DNA of 64,000 nucleotides from Rufibacter latericius (GTDB taxonomy: Bacteria; Bacteroidota; Bacteroidia; Cytophagales; Hymenobacteraceae), in contig NZ_RJJD01000023.1 in NCBI RefSeq assembly GCF_003721515.1, positions 322,863 to 386,862 on the forward strand. The letters are read 5' to 3'. A program made the translations under genes and the position numbers. Shown in pieces: positions 8,313-18,808 of this stretch (positions are counted from its first letter, which is position 1; the number at the start of each line of letters is the position of its first letter). Below the pieces are notes generated by a model that was given only the letters and a program-made list of their open reading frames with translations, searched no databases and was not told where the DNA came from.

Positions 8313-9785
8313 TTAATTGTTCCAGCGCCACTCGCCGGCTATTTTCAAAGGCTCTTTGAGGTTGTTCTGGAGGAGGAAAGCTTTGGTTTCTTCGTCATTG
8401 AGGCGTTTGGCCGGAATGGAAGCCGCATCGGCGAGGCCGTACAACAGCATGCTGCTGAACCGTACGGTATTCTTCAGGCCTTGTTCGTCAACCAGGTCGA
8501 AGGAGTCGCAGTCGGCGTGGTAGCAGTCTCCGGCTCCGGCAGGCAATTTACCGCCAGAGGATCCGCCCGTAGGAATTCCCTGCAGCATGAACGGTTGGTG
8601 GTCTGAGTGCAATCCCGCCCGCGCACTGAAGCTGTTTTTGAACGTGGTGTCAATTTGAGCTGCAATGGCCCCAATGGATTGGAAAAGCGCTTTGCAGGAT
8701 TCTTGGCTGGCATTGTACCCTTTCGGGTCATTGGTCATGTCGTAGTTGAGCATGAAGGCCAGTTGGTTCACCGATTTATTTTTGATGGCTTCCTCTAAAT
8801 AGGCCTCAGAGCCCAGCAACCCTTCTTCCTCTCCCATGAATAGGACAAATTCAACGGTACGTTTGGGTTTCAGCTTCAAGACTTGAAACGTGCGGGCCAT
8901 ATCGATGACCGAGAAAGACCCGATGCCGTTGTCTATAGCTCCAGAAGCCAGGTCCCAGCTGTCCAGGTGACCGCCAACCACCACTTTCTCATTGGGCAAC
9001 CCAGAGCCTTTGAGCGTGGCAATGACGTTGCGGGCCTTGATCTTGCCTGAGAAATTAGTCATGTCAATCTTCGCCGATAACGGACCCTTCTGCAGTTGTT
9101 CTTTCAACCGCATCCCGTCTTCGCGACCAATGCAAACTGCCGGAATCGGAATAAGTTTGCCAGTCACCGAAGCCGTGCCGGTGAGCAGGGTTCCGCCCGC
9201 TACGGTGTTGATGATGATGAGGCCAGTAGCTCCATATTTAGTAGCCAAAGCGGTCTTTTCGGAGCGGTGCAGACTGCGGGTGCCTTCCGGTGAGCCAGGC
9301 AACACTCCCAGGTAAACCAGCGCAATCTTTCCCTTCACCGCATTGGGTTTAGCCTGGTAATCTGCTTCCAAACCATTGCCCATGTCTACCACCTGGCTGG
9401 TCAGGTTGGCCTTCACCGGTGAGTGCGCTAGCGAAACCGATTTGATTTCCTGGAGGTGCGCGGCATCAGGCCCCACTTTCAGGCTCAGAGAACCCCGACT
9501 CCAACTTTCCACTTCAAAAGGCTGGTACCGCACATCGGCGAAGCCGTACGACTTGAACAGATTGTAGGCAAACTCCTCGGCTTTCTTCCCGTTGGGCGAA
9601 CCCGTCATGCGGTGCCCGATGGTTTCGGAGGCCGTTTTCAGAGAACTATAGGCTTTTGAATTCGTCTGTACCTCGGTGTTGATCTTCTGGAAAATACCCG
9701 TCCAAGCCGGATTACCTTGCCCGAAACTCTGAAGGGAAACAGACACCGCCAAGGCTGCCAGCGCGAAATACTTCTTTTGAAACAT
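8313..9785 (-). CDS. Secreted M28-family zinc aminopeptidase
   Basis: A 490-residue protein starting at MFQKKYFALAALAV, which gives a clean signal peptide ending near SFGQ; the longer in-frame start 54 bases upstream would bury that signal, so I reject it. A PA-type inserted domain covers about residues 130-250. The M28 zinc core is intact: H273 and D275 (GGHLDSWD), bridging D285 (SGAIDNGIGS), catalytic E320 with E321 (MGEEEG), D349 (NYDM), and H393 or H396 in GLHSDHQPF. It probably trims peptides in the periplasm or outside the cell. It is transcribed alone, with a terminator downstream. Substrate preference cannot be told from sequence. Confidence 0.93.
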   Translation of the reverse strand: MFQKKYFALAALAVSVSLQSFGQGNPAWTGIFQKINTEVQTNSKAYSSLKTASETIGHRMTGSPNGKKAEEFAYNLFKSYGFADVRYQPFEVESWSRGSLSLKVGPDAAHLQEIKSVSLAHSPVKANLTSQVVDMGNGLEADYQAKPNAVKGKIALVYLGVLPGSPEGTRSLHRSEKTALATKYGATGLIIINTVAGGTLLTGTASVTGKLIPIPAVCIGREDGMRLKEQLQKGPLSAKIDMTNFSGKIKARNVIATLKGSGLPNEKVVVGGHLDSWDLASGAIDNGIGSFSVIDMARTFQVLKLKPKRTVEFVLFMGEEEGLLGSEAYLEEAIKNKSVNQLAFMLNYDMTNDPKGYNASQESCKALFQSIGAIAAQIDTTFKNSFSARAGLHSDHQPFMLQGIPTGGSSGGKLPAGAGDCYHADCDSFDLVDEQGLKNTVRFSSMLLYGLADAASIPAKRLNDEETKAFLLQNNLKEPLKIAGEWRWNN

Positions 9786-10216
9786 ACACGAATAAATGAA
9801 TGGAAACCGGAAGATAGAAGTTTGCCCGGGAGATACCAACCTGATCTACTCCCTCGGAGGTTCCCTAACGCAGAAATGGAAATTCCTTCATCTGTGTTTT
9901 GGGTCTCATTTACCTAAAACAGGTTCAAAACGGATAAGGTCAATCTAAGCTAAATGAATTTGCATTTGCCATTTAGGTTTCGCTGCCGAAGTCAAAAAAA
10001 GTAGGGGCAATCCCTTGTGGTTGCCCTTTGGCATTCCTGCTGAAACTAAGTTGTTGGTGATAACACCAACCACGGCAAAACGAACATCAATAACGGCTAC
10101 CAACTGACGACTTTCATTTTGGCGAAGAAAATGAAATAGGAGCGGAAAGGCTTTGGCTGTTTTCAAGGCATTTCCGGAAAATAGGCCTAAAAGGAAAGGT
10201 ACTGAATCACCAGCTT
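9786..10216. other. Intergenic region without a credible gene
   Basis: 431 bases between the peptidase and PBP1C genes. It holds two degenerate copies of the window-wide hairpin motif (near 9910 and 10,168, AAATAGGCCTAAAAG). A 73-codon minus-strand frame at 9945-10166 has no start context or recognisable sequence and I leave it out. Confidence 0.4.
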
Positions 10217-12571
10217 CTAGTCGATGAATTTGACGGTGACGTAGCTGTTGGTGTTTCGGCCCTGGTCATCCAGGCAGGAGATTTTGAGTTTGCCGCTGCG
10301 TTCTGGTTCAAAGAAGACAGGTTGGTTGCCGGGGGCAGCTTTCAGGAACTTGTCGTTAACGTACCAGTACACTTTTTTAACTTCGTTGTGCGTGTTGCAC
10401 TGCAGCATGAGTTTCTGGTGATCGGCTTTCTCCAAGAGGTATTCCATACCCGCGGTGGGCGATGCAATGATGGGGGCAAATTCCTGGAAAATGCGGCTAC
10501 AGCCCGGATTATGCGCCGGTAGGCTCACATAAGGCAAACCCTGCGAAACAAAATACGTGAGCATCTCGGGTGAGTGGTTCGGAAACCATTTCTGCTGGTA
10601 ATCGCCCTCAGGCAAACAACTGGTGCAGTAGGCAAATCTACCATCCACCGAAATTGGTACCTTCTTCAGGTGCGCACATCTGGCCGCCGATGAAATACCT
10701 GGCAAATAGGTGTCTACCACCAGGTCATGGCAGAAACTGTTACCGGGTAGCCCACTTTCCAGACACACCTGCCGGGTTCCAATGCTCTTTGGCGCGGTGT
10801 ACCATTGGCTGGAACTGTTGTAGTCAATGGTGTTGAAGATGGAGAACAAAAGGGGCGTGGCGGTGTCTGTACCGTTTAACTCCGGTACGCCCTCTCCGGA
10901 AAAGTTGCCCACCCACACGCCCACGGTATATTTCTGGTTGTAACCAATGCTCCAGGCATCCTTCCGCCCGTAGGAGGTGCCCGTTTTCCAGGCGATTTTA
11001 GGTAAATGGGCACTATTCAGGGCATTGTGCGGCAAGTCGGGGCGTTGTAGCTGCGTTAGAATCTGGTTCACCATGTAAGAGGCTCCCGGAGATAACAAGG
11101 TTTTCTTTTGCGAAAGGGTGTCCTGTTGAAGCCAGCGGATGGGAGCGTAGGTGCCCTGTCGGGCGAAGGCGGCGTACAAGGAGGTCAGTTCCTCCAGGGT
11201 TACCCCGCAGCCTCCCAGAACCAAAGATAACCCCAGGTGATCGCCTTCTTTTCTCATCTGCGAGAACCCCGCCTGTTTCAGCTTCTGCACAAAGGTGTTC
11301 ACGCCCACCTGGTCCAGCAGGTTTACCGCCGGAATGTTCAGCGAGGTTGCCAAAGCCCGTTCCACCGAGGTGTTGCCGCTGTAGGTGCCAAAATAGTTTT
11401 CGGGCCGGTAGCCTGCGTAATCAATAGGAACATCAGAAACTATGGTTTTTGGGGTGATCAGGCCTCGTTCAAAGGCGGTGGCGTACAAAAAAGGCTTCAA
11501 CGTACTGCCCGGCGACCGGATAGCCCGCACCCCGTCAACCTGTCCGCCGTGTTGGGCATCAGAGAAATCGGCGGAGCCGAGGTAGGCTTCCACGGCATTG
11601 GTTTGGTTGTTGATCACCAGCACCGCCGCGTTGTGGATGTTCCGGTACTTCAGTTGCTGCAAATAATTGTAGGCCAGTTGCTCTACTTTCTCCTGCACGG
11701 CCGGATTCAATGTGGTTTTCACAAGTGCTTCCCGGGGATGCTGCCGGTACATGCGGTAGGCGAAATGCGGGGCTACTTTGGGCGCCTCCTGGCGTTGCGC
11801 ATTCAAGGGTTCCCGCAAAGCATCCTCTAGGGCTTCTCTGGGAAATGCCTCCTGCTGGGCGAAGTACCGCAGCCATTTGTTCCGGAAGGCCACAATCTTC
11901 TGGTTCTGCCAGCCAATGCGTAACGAAGAAGGTTTATTTGGAATGACCGTGAGAGCCACCGCCTGGGCCAAACTCAGATGTTTGGGCAACTGCTGAAAAT
12001 ACAGCACCGAAGCCGCTTTCACGCCTTCAATGTTTCCGCCGTAGGGCACCAGGTTGAGGTATAGTTGCAGAATCTCATCTTTGCTGTAACGCCATTCCAG
12101 TTGCAGCGCCCGGAATACCTCCGTGAGTTTGTGCCCATATGTCCGTTCGTTGGGGGACAGCAGCCGCGCCACCTGCATGGTAATACTAGACGCCCCAGAC
12201 GTCGTTTTATTTTGCACTACATTTCTGAAAAGGGCCCTCAAAATAGCCACCGGGTTTACCCCAGGATGATAATAGAAATACCGATCCTCCTTCAATAAAA
12301 CTGCTTTCTTAAGGATCGGGCTAATTTCCCCCGGTTCAAGTTGCATCCGCCACTTGTCATCCTTGCTCAGGAAGGAATGCAGAATGCTACCATCGGCCGC
12401 CGTGATGACAGGGGAGTAGGAGAGGTTGACTTTCAGAGGGAAAAGGAGGTTCAGAAGCATAAACAAACCCGCAAACGCGACAAGCATACCACCCGTAAAG
12501 CGCAGCCATCCGCTCCCTTTTCTAGAAAGAGAAGTGGATTTTAAACTTTGGAGTTTGCTATTGATTTTCAT
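10217..12571 (-). CDS. pbpC: Penicillin-binding protein 1C
   Basis: A bifunctional class A PBP of 784 residues that polymerises and cross-links peptidoglycan. One N-terminal membrane anchor (about 25-45) precedes the GT51 glycosyltransferase domain with E95 in KEDRYFYYHPG and GASSITMQ at 126-133. The transpeptidase carries S356 in SPGSTLKP (SxxK), S410-L-N412 and K529-T-G-T. A C-terminal BiPBP_C domain (about 690-784) marks the PBP1C subgroup. The partner alpha-2-macroglobulin gene lies upstream on the same strand, as in the Escherichia coli yfhM-pbpC pair, but here a 227-base palindromic element separates them. The stop codon is TAG. Confidence 0.95.
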   Translation of the reverse strand: MKINSKLQSLKSTSLSRKGSGWLRFTGGMLVAFAGLFMLLNLLFPLKVNLSYSPVITAADGSILHSFLSKDDKWRMQLEPGEISPILKKAVLLKEDRYFYYHPGVNPVAILRALFRNVVQNKTTSGASSITMQVARLLSPNERTYGHKLTEVFRALQLEWRYSKDEILQLYLNLVPYGGNIEGVKAASVLYFQQLPKHLSLAQAVALTVIPNKPSSLRIGWQNQKIVAFRNKWLRYFAQQEAFPREALEDALREPLNAQRQEAPKVAPHFAYRMYRQHPREALVKTTLNPAVQEKVEQLAYNYLQQLKYRNIHNAAVLVINNQTNAVEAYLGSADFSDAQHGGQVDGVRAIRSPGSTLKPFLYATAFERGLITPKTIVSDVPIDYAGYRPENYFGTYSGNTSVERALATSLNIPAVNLLDQVGVNTFVQKLKQAGFSQMRKEGDHLGLSLVLGGCGVTLEELTSLYAAFARQGTYAPIRWLQQDTLSQKKTLLSPGASYMVNQILTQLQRPDLPHNALNSAHLPKIAWKTGTSYGRKDAWSIGYNQKYTVGVWVGNFSGEGVPELNGTDTATPLLFSIFNTIDYNSSSQWYTAPKSIGTRQVCLESGLPGNSFCHDLVVDTYLPGISSAARCAHLKKVPISVDGRFAYCTSCLPEGDYQQKWFPNHSPEMLTYFVSQGLPYVSLPAHNPGCSRIFQEFAPIIASPTAGMEYLLEKADHQKLMLQCNTHNEVKKVYWYVNDKFLKAAPGNQPVFFEPERSGKLKISCLDDQGRNTNSYVTVKFID

Positions 12572-12630
12572 GTTTGAAGAGGCGGAATTTCTTGCTTCTT
12601 TTTGTAGGCTGATGAATCTCTGTACCTACT

Positions 12631-12857
12631 CCTTCGTCCCCCTTAGAAGGGGGTAGGGAGATGATTACTCGTGCAGAGAATGGCAATTCTCGAGAATCAT
12701 ATTCCTAATATGGCGCAGAAGTTACTGCCGTGACTTTCTAAATGTTCATTAGTCCCAGAAGTAACTTCCGCGCCATAGTAGATGCTCCTTAGCATTAGCA
12801 ATTCGGTTCTTCAACTGCCTTGTCATCCCCCTACCCCCTTCAAATGGGGACGGAAGG
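12631..12857. mobile_element. MITE-like nested inverted-repeat element
   Basis: Terminal inverted arms of about 34 bases: left 12631-12664 (CCTTCGTCCCCCTTAGAAGG...) and right 12823-12857 (...TTCAAATGGGGACGGAAGG), about 85% complementary. Inside, 12709-12726 (TATGGCGCAGAAGTTACT) and 12760-12777 are complementary at 17 of 18 bases. There is no open reading frame. It lies within the presumed alpha-2-macroglobulin-pbpC operon. Confidence 0.72.
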
Positions 12858-12922
12858 CGTGGAAAATCTATTTTGGTTCAGTTATTCATTTTATTGCTCA
12901 TTTCTTTAAAACACCTCCAAAA

Positions 12923-15900
12923 CTACCGCACCTTTACAAATCCGGCACCGTGGTAAGAGTGGTACTCTGCGTTGTACATGGCATCGGCTCCTACGGAACC
13001 TAGTTGGAAATCACCCTTAGAGACAGCCCGCACCTGATAGAAAAAGTACTGGGTTTTCGGTCGGGCGGTGGTATAGAGGTTGATGCGGTCGTCTCGGATG
13101 TCAAGGTACTCTGGGGTGGCAGGAACCATGGCTTGAAGCCAGTTGAACTCCCGCGAGGCCATGAGGCGCGGATTCTCTATCTCGAACCCGGCCGGCAGCA
13201 GATCGGTGATGGCAACGTTGGGGATGGTGCGGCCATCCAAAGACTGCAACTCGAGGCGCACTACCACCAGGTCATTCTGCTTGAAGGTACGGGTAGAGAT
13301 TTCTTTACCGTCACGGGTGAAGAAGGCTTTGCGCACCTTCAGAAAACTGTCTTCCTGAACATAGCTGCCGCTTTGGCTGATGCCTTCGGTTTCCCAGAAG
13401 TAATACAGGGTTCCCTGGCCTTTGCTTTGCAGCGAGATAGGGGCAGCGTCCATTTTGTTTTGGAGGGTGAGGTCTTTTCCGTTGAAGGTACCTATTGCTT
13501 TGCCGTTCTGCAGCACCTGAGCCGTCATGTTTCCGCCGCTCCTCCGGGCCTGTTTTCCCAAGGCCAGCAATGCGAAGGAACGTTCCTGGGTGTTGAACCA
13601 GCGCGAAGACCGGAGTTCCTGGGAAAGGTGCCGCACCAGGATAGGTACCTGCGGATGGTCTGGATTGGCTTCCAGAAGGCTGTTCAAGGAAAGGGCCATG
13701 TCACGGAGCGGGGAGTAGAAGGAACCATCCAACGCCCGAACCGAAGTTTCCCCGGCAAAGGACTGTGGCATGAGTTGCCGGGAGCTTTGATGGCCGCCGT
13801 TCAGGGCATAGGTGCTGGCCAGCACATAGCGTGCATCAATGGATAGCAGGTCAGGTTTGGTTTTGTAGAAGTTCATGGTAGGCCAATCGGGTTTGCCCGC
13901 CAGGCTGAGCACGTAAAGCGAGTAAGCCGTTTCATGGGCCGCAATGACCTTTTTCTGTAGTTTTCTAGAAACGTCGTAGAAACGATACTCTTCAGTGCCT
14001 TTGGCTTTCACCATCCGTTGTAGGTAAGACTGGGCACGGGTGAGCACCTGCCCATTTACCGGGTATCCGGCCTTCTTGGCTTCCAGCAGAAAATGCACGG
14101 CGTAGGCACTGCTCCACCAGTCAGTATCAGAACCACCGGGCCAGTAGGTGAACCCGCCGTCGTACTGTTGCATGCCTTCTATTTTGGTAATGGCTTCCTG
14201 CACCAGGTATGCCGGGTTGAAGCTTCGTCCTTTCTGGCCTTGGTTCAGGGATTTTGCCAGATCTGCGTAGTACAGCAGCGGGAAAGCCGTGGAGGTGGTT
14301 TGCTCCAGACAGCCATGCGGATAGCGGAGCAGGAAGGTGATGTCATCGGTGAACTGTGCCAGGGGCGAGGCACTCACCACCAGTTTTGAAGCTACGGAAG
14401 ACGGCAAAAAGTCATGCGCTGGTTTGATCTGCACCACCGCGGCATTCTTCAGGGAACCAACCTGGGTGACTTTGGCCAAAGGCGCCGTAGGCCTCACCGA
14501 AAGCTCGGTGGTGTTGCTGAACTGTTCTCCCAAAGCTTTCACCACAACCTTTACCGAAGCCTGCCCGATGGCTGGCAAAGCAACCAACCGGTAAACGACC
14601 TGCTTCTCTGCGTTTGACCCTGAGGCTGCCGTAACCATGGCAGAACCCACCACTTTCAAAGGCCCCGTTACCGAAATGGAACTGTTGAAAGAAACTGCCT
14701 TCGCCGTAGTGTTACTGATCGTGACAGGTACCAGCAAGGTATCTTTAGGACTCAGAAAGCGAGGAAGGGCCGTACTGATGACCATAGGATCGGCGACCCG
14801 CATCATTTTATCGGCGGAGCCGAAGGCATTGGCTTTATAGGCCACCGCCATGATGCGAACCGCCCCGGAGAACTCAGGGATTTTCACTTTCACGGTAGCC
14901 TCGCCCTTTCCATTTGTTTTTAAACGGCCACTCCAGAGAGACACCAGTTTCACTCGTTTAGACGTCAAGGGGTTGATGCGCTTCTCCAGGTCATAGCCAT
15001 CGCCGCCCACGCTGGAACGGCTGCCGTGGAGCTCAGGAAACAGGAACGGATACAAGTCAAAAGCCTGTACTTCCAAAGCTCGTTTCTGATAAAAGAATGC
15101 GTGCGGGTCTGGGGTTTGGTAATCTTTCAGCTGCAGAATGCCTTCGTCCACCACTGCTAAAGTCACCTCCGCGTTTGGGGCGGTTTTGATGGAAACAGGC
15201 TGTAAACGGTTTGAGCGGGAAGACTCCGGCGTAGAAATCAGGACTTCCAGTTTTGTCTCTTTCTTGGTGACTTGGATTGGTTTAAAGCCTCGGGCAATGG
15301 TTAGCGGCATTTGGTTATCTTTCACCTGGCGTAAAGCTACCGCTGATACATAAGCCGTGGGCAGGTGTTCATTTGAGATGGGCAGTGTAAGCGAAGCCGC
15401 TTTCTTATCGGTTTTAAGATAATGGTAGCTAAGCACCTTGTTCTGCTCTACGGTCACCAGAATCTTGCCGGCAAACGGAGACTTGAACAGGATTTTGGCT
15501 TCGTCCCCCACTTCATAGCTTTCCTTATCCAGCGCGATGTCTACTTCCCCTTCGGTGTTCACCTCAAAGGAAGTGCTCTCTGTATCGCCCCAGCCGTAGG
15601 CGTAGAATTCCTGGGCCACGTAATTGTAGGCGCCCGGACGCATGATGCGCAGTTCGTACTCACCCGAGGTTGCCGGAAGGAATCTGACAGCCGTGCCTCC
15701 CTTGCCTATGGTCATTACCGTGTTCAGGAGGATGCTCTGGCGCCGTTGCGATTTGTAGTTGTAGTTCTCGGTGGCCCGCTCCATCACGGTTTCGTACGTA
15801 TAGCGCACCACCTGTACCTGCACTTTGGTGGCCATAGGTTGTCCCTTCGCGTTCAAAGCGATGATGGGCACCTGCATTTCCTGCCGCGTGCTCACATAGG

Positions 15901-18361
15901 AGTCAAATTTCTTCAGTCCGAAAAAAGCCTGCTGGGTGCTCACGTTGAATTTATTCAGGCGGTTGACCGGCCTGCCCGTTTCATCAAACACGGTGGTGAA
16001 CAAAGAGCCCTCCAGCAGCCCCACATCCTGAAAACCCTCCAGAGTAAAAGATTCATGGCCTTTGCCCCGCGCATCGGTTTCGCCCTGGCGTACGCTGTTC
16101 TGCAGGTTCACGTCTCCGGCGTGGTTCAGTTCAAAGGAATAATCTGGGTACTGAGGAGCTTCAAAGGTTTTCTTTTTCAGGCTGAGTTGAACTTCGTAGG
16201 TGCGTCCAGAGGCGGGTGGGCCAAAAAGGTTCTGCGCTGTTAGGTTCACCTGTACGTTTTCACCGGAAGCGAAATCAGTTTTGTTCAGGAGGGTGGTTAC
16301 TTTCAGGCGGTCGGGCATGAATTCCTCCACCCCAATTTTGCGGGAGTTTAAAAGGACATCGTTCCCGGAATACACTTCCAGGGTGTAAGTGCCCGTGACC
16401 GTGGCGGGACTGAGCACAAAAGTGGCATCGTACGCGCCTTCTAAATTAAGAGTGCCTTTCTGGCTGCGATATTCTTTTCCGTTGGGCAGCAGCAGTTTCA
16501 CTTTTACGGGTAAACCACTGACGGTTTTCCAGCCTGGAGTACGCACCACGGTATTCACGTGAACAGTGTCGCCGGGACGGTAAAGATCGCGGTCGCCGTA
16601 AAGAAACGCATCATAGTTAAGATCGGCCAGGCGTTTACCGCCCACGTCAAAGCGCGAGGTATTGACTTCGGTTTGGCTGTAGGGGAGGTAGTTAAAGTCA
16701 TTTTCCTGACGGGCGGTGATAAGGCCGATTTTAAACCCATCAGCGGTTTTGTTCAGGTCTGGAAAACGGGCTACACCGTCTTTATCGGTGGTAGCGGTGT
16801 GCACCACCTGGTTATTGGTACTGATGAATCGGACTTCTACTCCAGGCAGCGTTTGGGCCGATCGGATGGAATTGGCAAACACCAATACCTCGTTTTTGCC
16901 TTGTTTGGCGATGAGCCCGATGTCTGAAACAGAGACGATTTTGGAATCCTTGAGCCAGTTCTTGTCAGTGCTGGAAACGGTGATGACATAGAGGCCTTTG
17001 AAGTGGCTATCGAAGTCCAAGTCTTCTAACCGAAGGTTCAACAGGTGGTTTTTGCCTTGTTTGGGCAAACTGTTTGCCTCATACTCGCGCTCGAAAATGG
17101 TTTTCCCGTTGGTTTCGTTTACGTCATAATAGGCGTTCTCATGGTACTCCTCGGTTTCTTCATCAAAGTGCCCGTCAAAGGTCTGTCCCTCCTGAAGATA
17201 CCGTTGAATATTGTTCTCAAATACTTTGCTGATGGTGACTTTAACCCGCGGCACCTGATTTAAATTCAGGGCGATGTTGCGGGCTCCCTGGCTGCTGAGG
17301 TAAATGCTTTTTTTGTTTACAAACGCAACGGTAGGCACCGCCGAGGCAAACGTAACCGCATGTTGGTACGCTTTCCCCAAAGGCTGACCCATGACACCGC
17401 TCAACTCCCCAGAAACCCGAAGCCGCAAGATTTGGGACTGAGCAAAGTTGCCGCTGAGGACCATTCCGTTTTCAATCCGTTCCACAGCATAGTCTTTCCC
17501 GGGGCTCAGGGATACCAGGGCATTCAGGTCTGGGTTGGTGATGGGTTGGGTAGTGAGCACGTAGATTTTGTCCTGGCCTTCTTCCTGCACGGTCACTACC
17601 TCCATGATCTGCATCCGGTCACGGCCTGGTACGGTAACGGTCTGTTGCAAAGGCGCAGGGGTTTGGTAGGTGCTTCCGGGCGTAGAAAGTCCCTTTTCCA
17701 GCAAAACCCTAACCGGTAACGCGGCGGTACCTGCCGCTTGGTCCAGGCCTTTCACTTTGATGGAAATGTTCTCTGGACTGCCGCTCACCAGTTCAAACGG
17801 AAGTTCCTGAGAACCTCTGAATACTTTCAGCTTCTCGCGGAGGGTCTGGAAAAGAACGGGGTAGTTGAAATCAAACAGCAGGTTGGCTTCCAGTTGGGTA
17901 GGGTTGTTTTCGTTCTGGGTCCAAAAAGCTTTGGTGGATTTCAGGCTAAGGTAAGGAGTATGGAATTTCACCTCCTGGCCAGCAGGAATCTTGAACTTGG
18001 TAGGAGAATGCCGAAGGAGCTGAGGAGTAAGCTCAGCGGTATAGTCGGTGCTGGGGGAAAAGGCCTGGGCGGGAGAGAAAACCAGTTCATCTGGAGCCGT
18101 CCACTTGAATTTGCCCTTTACCTTGGGGGTAAAGGTGAGGTACGGAATGGTGTCCCACTGGTTCAGAAGGGAATCAGCGACTAGCTTCTTGTCAAAGGTA
18201 AACACCAGGTTCTGTTCCTGCGCCACCTCGGCCTCGAAATTCCTTTTTTCCAGCCGCAGCTCATCGCTTTTTCCCTGGCAACTCAAGAGGTGAATAAAAA
18301 GCACAAAGCACACGAATTTGAAGAGCAATGACCCGGCGGAAACAGCTTTTGGGGGAAACAT
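12923..18361 (-). CDS. Bacterial alpha-2-macroglobulin lipoprotein
   Basis: A 1812-residue periplasmic protease trap. The N-terminus has a lipoprotein signal ending in LLSC (C28), so it is membrane-anchored. Several MG domains lead to an MG10-like end. The thioester motif CLEQ is present in YPHGCLEQTTS near residue 1350, so covalent capture of proteases is possible; the all-helical TED domain follows, with repeated YDGGFTYW- and AHETAYSLYV-type helices. In other bacteria such proteins work with PBP1C to guard or repair a breached envelope, and pbpC is the next gene on this strand. Size and order fit the YfhM type. The stop codon is TAG. Confidence 0.94.
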   Translation of the reverse strand: MFPPKAVSAGSLLFKFVCFVLFIHLLSCQGKSDELRLEKRNFEAEVAQEQNLVFTFDKKLVADSLLNQWDTIPYLTFTPKVKGKFKWTAPDELVFSPAQAFSPSTDYTAELTPQLLRHSPTKFKIPAGQEVKFHTPYLSLKSTKAFWTQNENNPTQLEANLLFDFNYPVLFQTLREKLKVFRGSQELPFELVSGSPENISIKVKGLDQAAGTAALPVRVLLEKGLSTPGSTYQTPAPLQQTVTVPGRDRMQIMEVVTVQEEGQDKIYVLTTQPITNPDLNALVSLSPGKDYAVERIENGMVLSGNFAQSQILRLRVSGELSGVMGQPLGKAYQHAVTFASAVPTVAFVNKKSIYLSSQGARNIALNLNQVPRVKVTISKVFENNIQRYLQEGQTFDGHFDEETEEYHENAYYDVNETNGKTIFEREYEANSLPKQGKNHLLNLRLEDLDFDSHFKGLYVITVSSTDKNWLKDSKIVSVSDIGLIAKQGKNEVLVFANSIRSAQTLPGVEVRFISTNNQVVHTATTDKDGVARFPDLNKTADGFKIGLITARQENDFNYLPYSQTEVNTSRFDVGGKRLADLNYDAFLYGDRDLYRPGDTVHVNTVVRTPGWKTVSGLPVKVKLLLPNGKEYRSQKGTLNLEGAYDATFVLSPATVTGTYTLEVYSGNDVLLNSRKIGVEEFMPDRLKVTTLLNKTDFASGENVQVNLTAQNLFGPPASGRTYEVQLSLKKKTFEAPQYPDYSFELNHAGDVNLQNSVRQGETDARGKGHESFTLEGFQDVGLLEGSLFTTVFDETGRPVNRLNKFNVSTQQAFFGLKKFDSYVSTRQEMQVPIIALNAKGQPMATKVQVQVVRYTYETVMERATENYNYKSQRRQSILLNTVMTIGKGGTAVRFLPATSGEYELRIMRPGAYNYVAQEFYAYGWGDTESTSFEVNTEGEVDIALDKESYEVGDEAKILFKSPFAGKILVTVEQNKVLSYHYLKTDKKAASLTLPISNEHLPTAYVSAVALRQVKDNQMPLTIARGFKPIQVTKKETKLEVLISTPESSRSNRLQPVSIKTAPNAEVTLAVVDEGILQLKDYQTPDPHAFFYQKRALEVQAFDLYPFLFPELHGSRSSVGGDGYDLEKRINPLTSKRVKLVSLWSGRLKTNGKGEATVKVKIPEFSGAVRIMAVAYKANAFGSADKMMRVADPMVISTALPRFLSPKDTLLVPVTISNTTAKAVSFNSSISVTGPLKVVGSAMVTAASGSNAEKQVVYRLVALPAIGQASVKVVVKALGEQFSNTTELSVRPTAPLAKVTQVGSLKNAAVVQIKPAHDFLPSSVASKLVVSASPLAQFTDDITFLLRYPHGCLEQTTSTAFPLLYYADLAKSLNQGQKGRSFNPAYLVQEAITKIEGMQQYDGGFTYWPGGSDTDWWSSAYAVHFLLEAKKAGYPVNGQVLTRAQSYLQRMVKAKGTEEYRFYDVSRKLQKKVIAAHETAYSLYVLSLAGKPDWPTMNFYKTKPDLLSIDARYVLASTYALNGGHQSSRQLMPQSFAGETSVRALDGSFYSPLRDMALSLNSLLEANPDHPQVPILVRHLSQELRSSRWFNTQERSFALLALGKQARRSGGNMTAQVLQNGKAIGTFNGKDLTLQNKMDAAPISLQSKGQGTLYYFWETEGISQSGSYVQEDSFLKVRKAFFTRDGKEISTRTFKQNDLVVVRLELQSLDGRTIPNVAITDLLPAGFEIENPRLMASREFNWLQAMVPATPEYLDIRDDRINLYTTARPKTQYFFYQVRAVSKGDFQLGSVGADAMYNAEYHSYHGAGFVKVR

Positions 18362-18808
18362 AAGGCAACGGAAAAGAAGTGATTTTCTTCTCTAAACATA
18401 CAAATAGTTTAGACGCTTTACATAGAGGAATGAAAATATTTTAAAGCGCTGTATTATAGGTGTTTGTGGTTTGTTTGAGACTGGAAAAGAGTAAGCAAAG
18501 GTATTGATATAGTACCGTTTACATCCCAGGGTTAACCAATCAAGTAAAAGTGGGAGCAAACCATTGTTAGGCGGGAGGAAAGCAAATGAACTGAGGTCTG
18601 GAAAAAGCCTAAAGAAGGAAGACTTTTGAGGCTCTTTTTCCTAAAAGAGTCTCAAAACAGGCAACTGATTTTCCAGGAGAGAAAAGGTATTCAGACAGCC
18701 AAATTCAATAGGCTAATTCAAGGCCGTGTTCAGCATCTGGAAACTTGTTCCATGCAAAAGGAGACCCCAGGAAATGAAACGGAACGGTGTTGAAAGTCTG
18801 AAGATGCT
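18362..18808. other. Intergenic region, promoter side of the macroglobulin gene
   Basis: 447 bases upstream of the alpha-2-macroglobulin gene and downstream of the next minus-strand gene. At about 18,627-18,654 an imperfect hairpin (GAGGCTCTTTTTCCTAAAAGAG) of the local family could terminate the STAS-like gene. The AT-rich stretch at 18,395-18,460 is a plausible promoter zone, but I see no clear -33/-7 pair. Confidence 0.4.

Noticed and set aside
9945..10166. 73-codon minus-strand frame between the peptidase and pbpC
   Set aside because: No plausible start context, unlike any known family, and it runs through decayed hairpin motifs.
13004..16243. Long plus-strand frames (280 and 273 codons) opposite the macroglobulin gene
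   Set aside because: They lie fully antisense to a gene with clear domains and a CLEQ thioester; open antisense frames are common in genes of this composition.
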